DNA of 6,287 bases. It comes from Bacillota bacterium (GTDB taxonomy: Bacteria; Bacillota; Sulfobacillia; RBS10-35; JAJYVN01). The notes under the pieces are model-generated. The model made no database searches and was not told where the DNA came from. It saw nothing but the letters and a program-made list of their open reading frames with translations. Position 1 is the stretch's first letter. Each line of letters starts with the position of its first letter. This document shows positions 6,284-6,287 of the stretch, one piece after another. The DNA is taken from assembly GCA_021827805.1 (NCBI GenBank), contig JAKAUG010000399.1, positions 1-6,287 on the forward strand, written 5' to 3'. The translations under genes were made by a program, and so were the position numbers.

Positions 6284-6287
6284 CAGC

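Overview
The window is a high-GC bacterial chromosome fragment. Hand counts give about 76% G+C at 5401-5760, and the coding regions are rich in GCC/CTG/GGC codons. It probably comes from a metagenome or a poorly sampled lineage. I cannot place it taxonomically from sequence alone; a high-GC Bacillota, Chloroflexota or similar phylum would fit, but nothing seen decides it.

Layout. On the minus strand, reading right to left, is the conserved three-gene set moxR-type AAA+ ATPase (4673-3702), DUF58 membrane protein (3689-2457) and a TgpA-type membrane transglutaminase-like protein (start 2089, running off the left edge). On the plus strand, divergent from moxR across a 117-bp intergenic region with a recognisable -10 element, is murD (from 4791), the cytoplasmic ligase that adds D-glutamate to the peptidoglycan precursor. 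The ATPase, DUF58 and transglutaminase proteins are generally thought to work together at the cell envelope, so the window joins an envelope-maintenance operon to a peptidoglycan synthesis gene.

Two things are out of the ordinary. First, the murD frame switches at about 5804-5812, without a frameshift, from MurD (about 340 residues, ending in the conserved FVNDSIA motif) to the C-terminal domain of a Gfo/Idh/MocA-family oxidoreductase (last 142 residues, stop at 6239). The MurD C-terminal domain is missing and base composition falls to about 67% G+C. The simplest reading is a chimeric join (assembly or library artefact) near the end of the window; a real recombination is the less likely alternative. 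Second, DUF58 and tgpA, usually tightly packed, are separated here by 367 bp. That gap is bounded by two near-identical 20-nt palindromes (19/20 identity) with a third, 40-nt imperfect palindrome between them. This looks like a small palindrome-flanked element, possibly a degenerate MITE or an IS200/IS605-type remnant, but no transposase gene is visible.

I saw no tRNA, rRNA, CRISPR array or intact insertion sequence. I saw no convincing previously undescribed system; the palindrome-bounded gap is the best candidate for something new, and the MurD/oxidoreductase join is the item most in need of checking.
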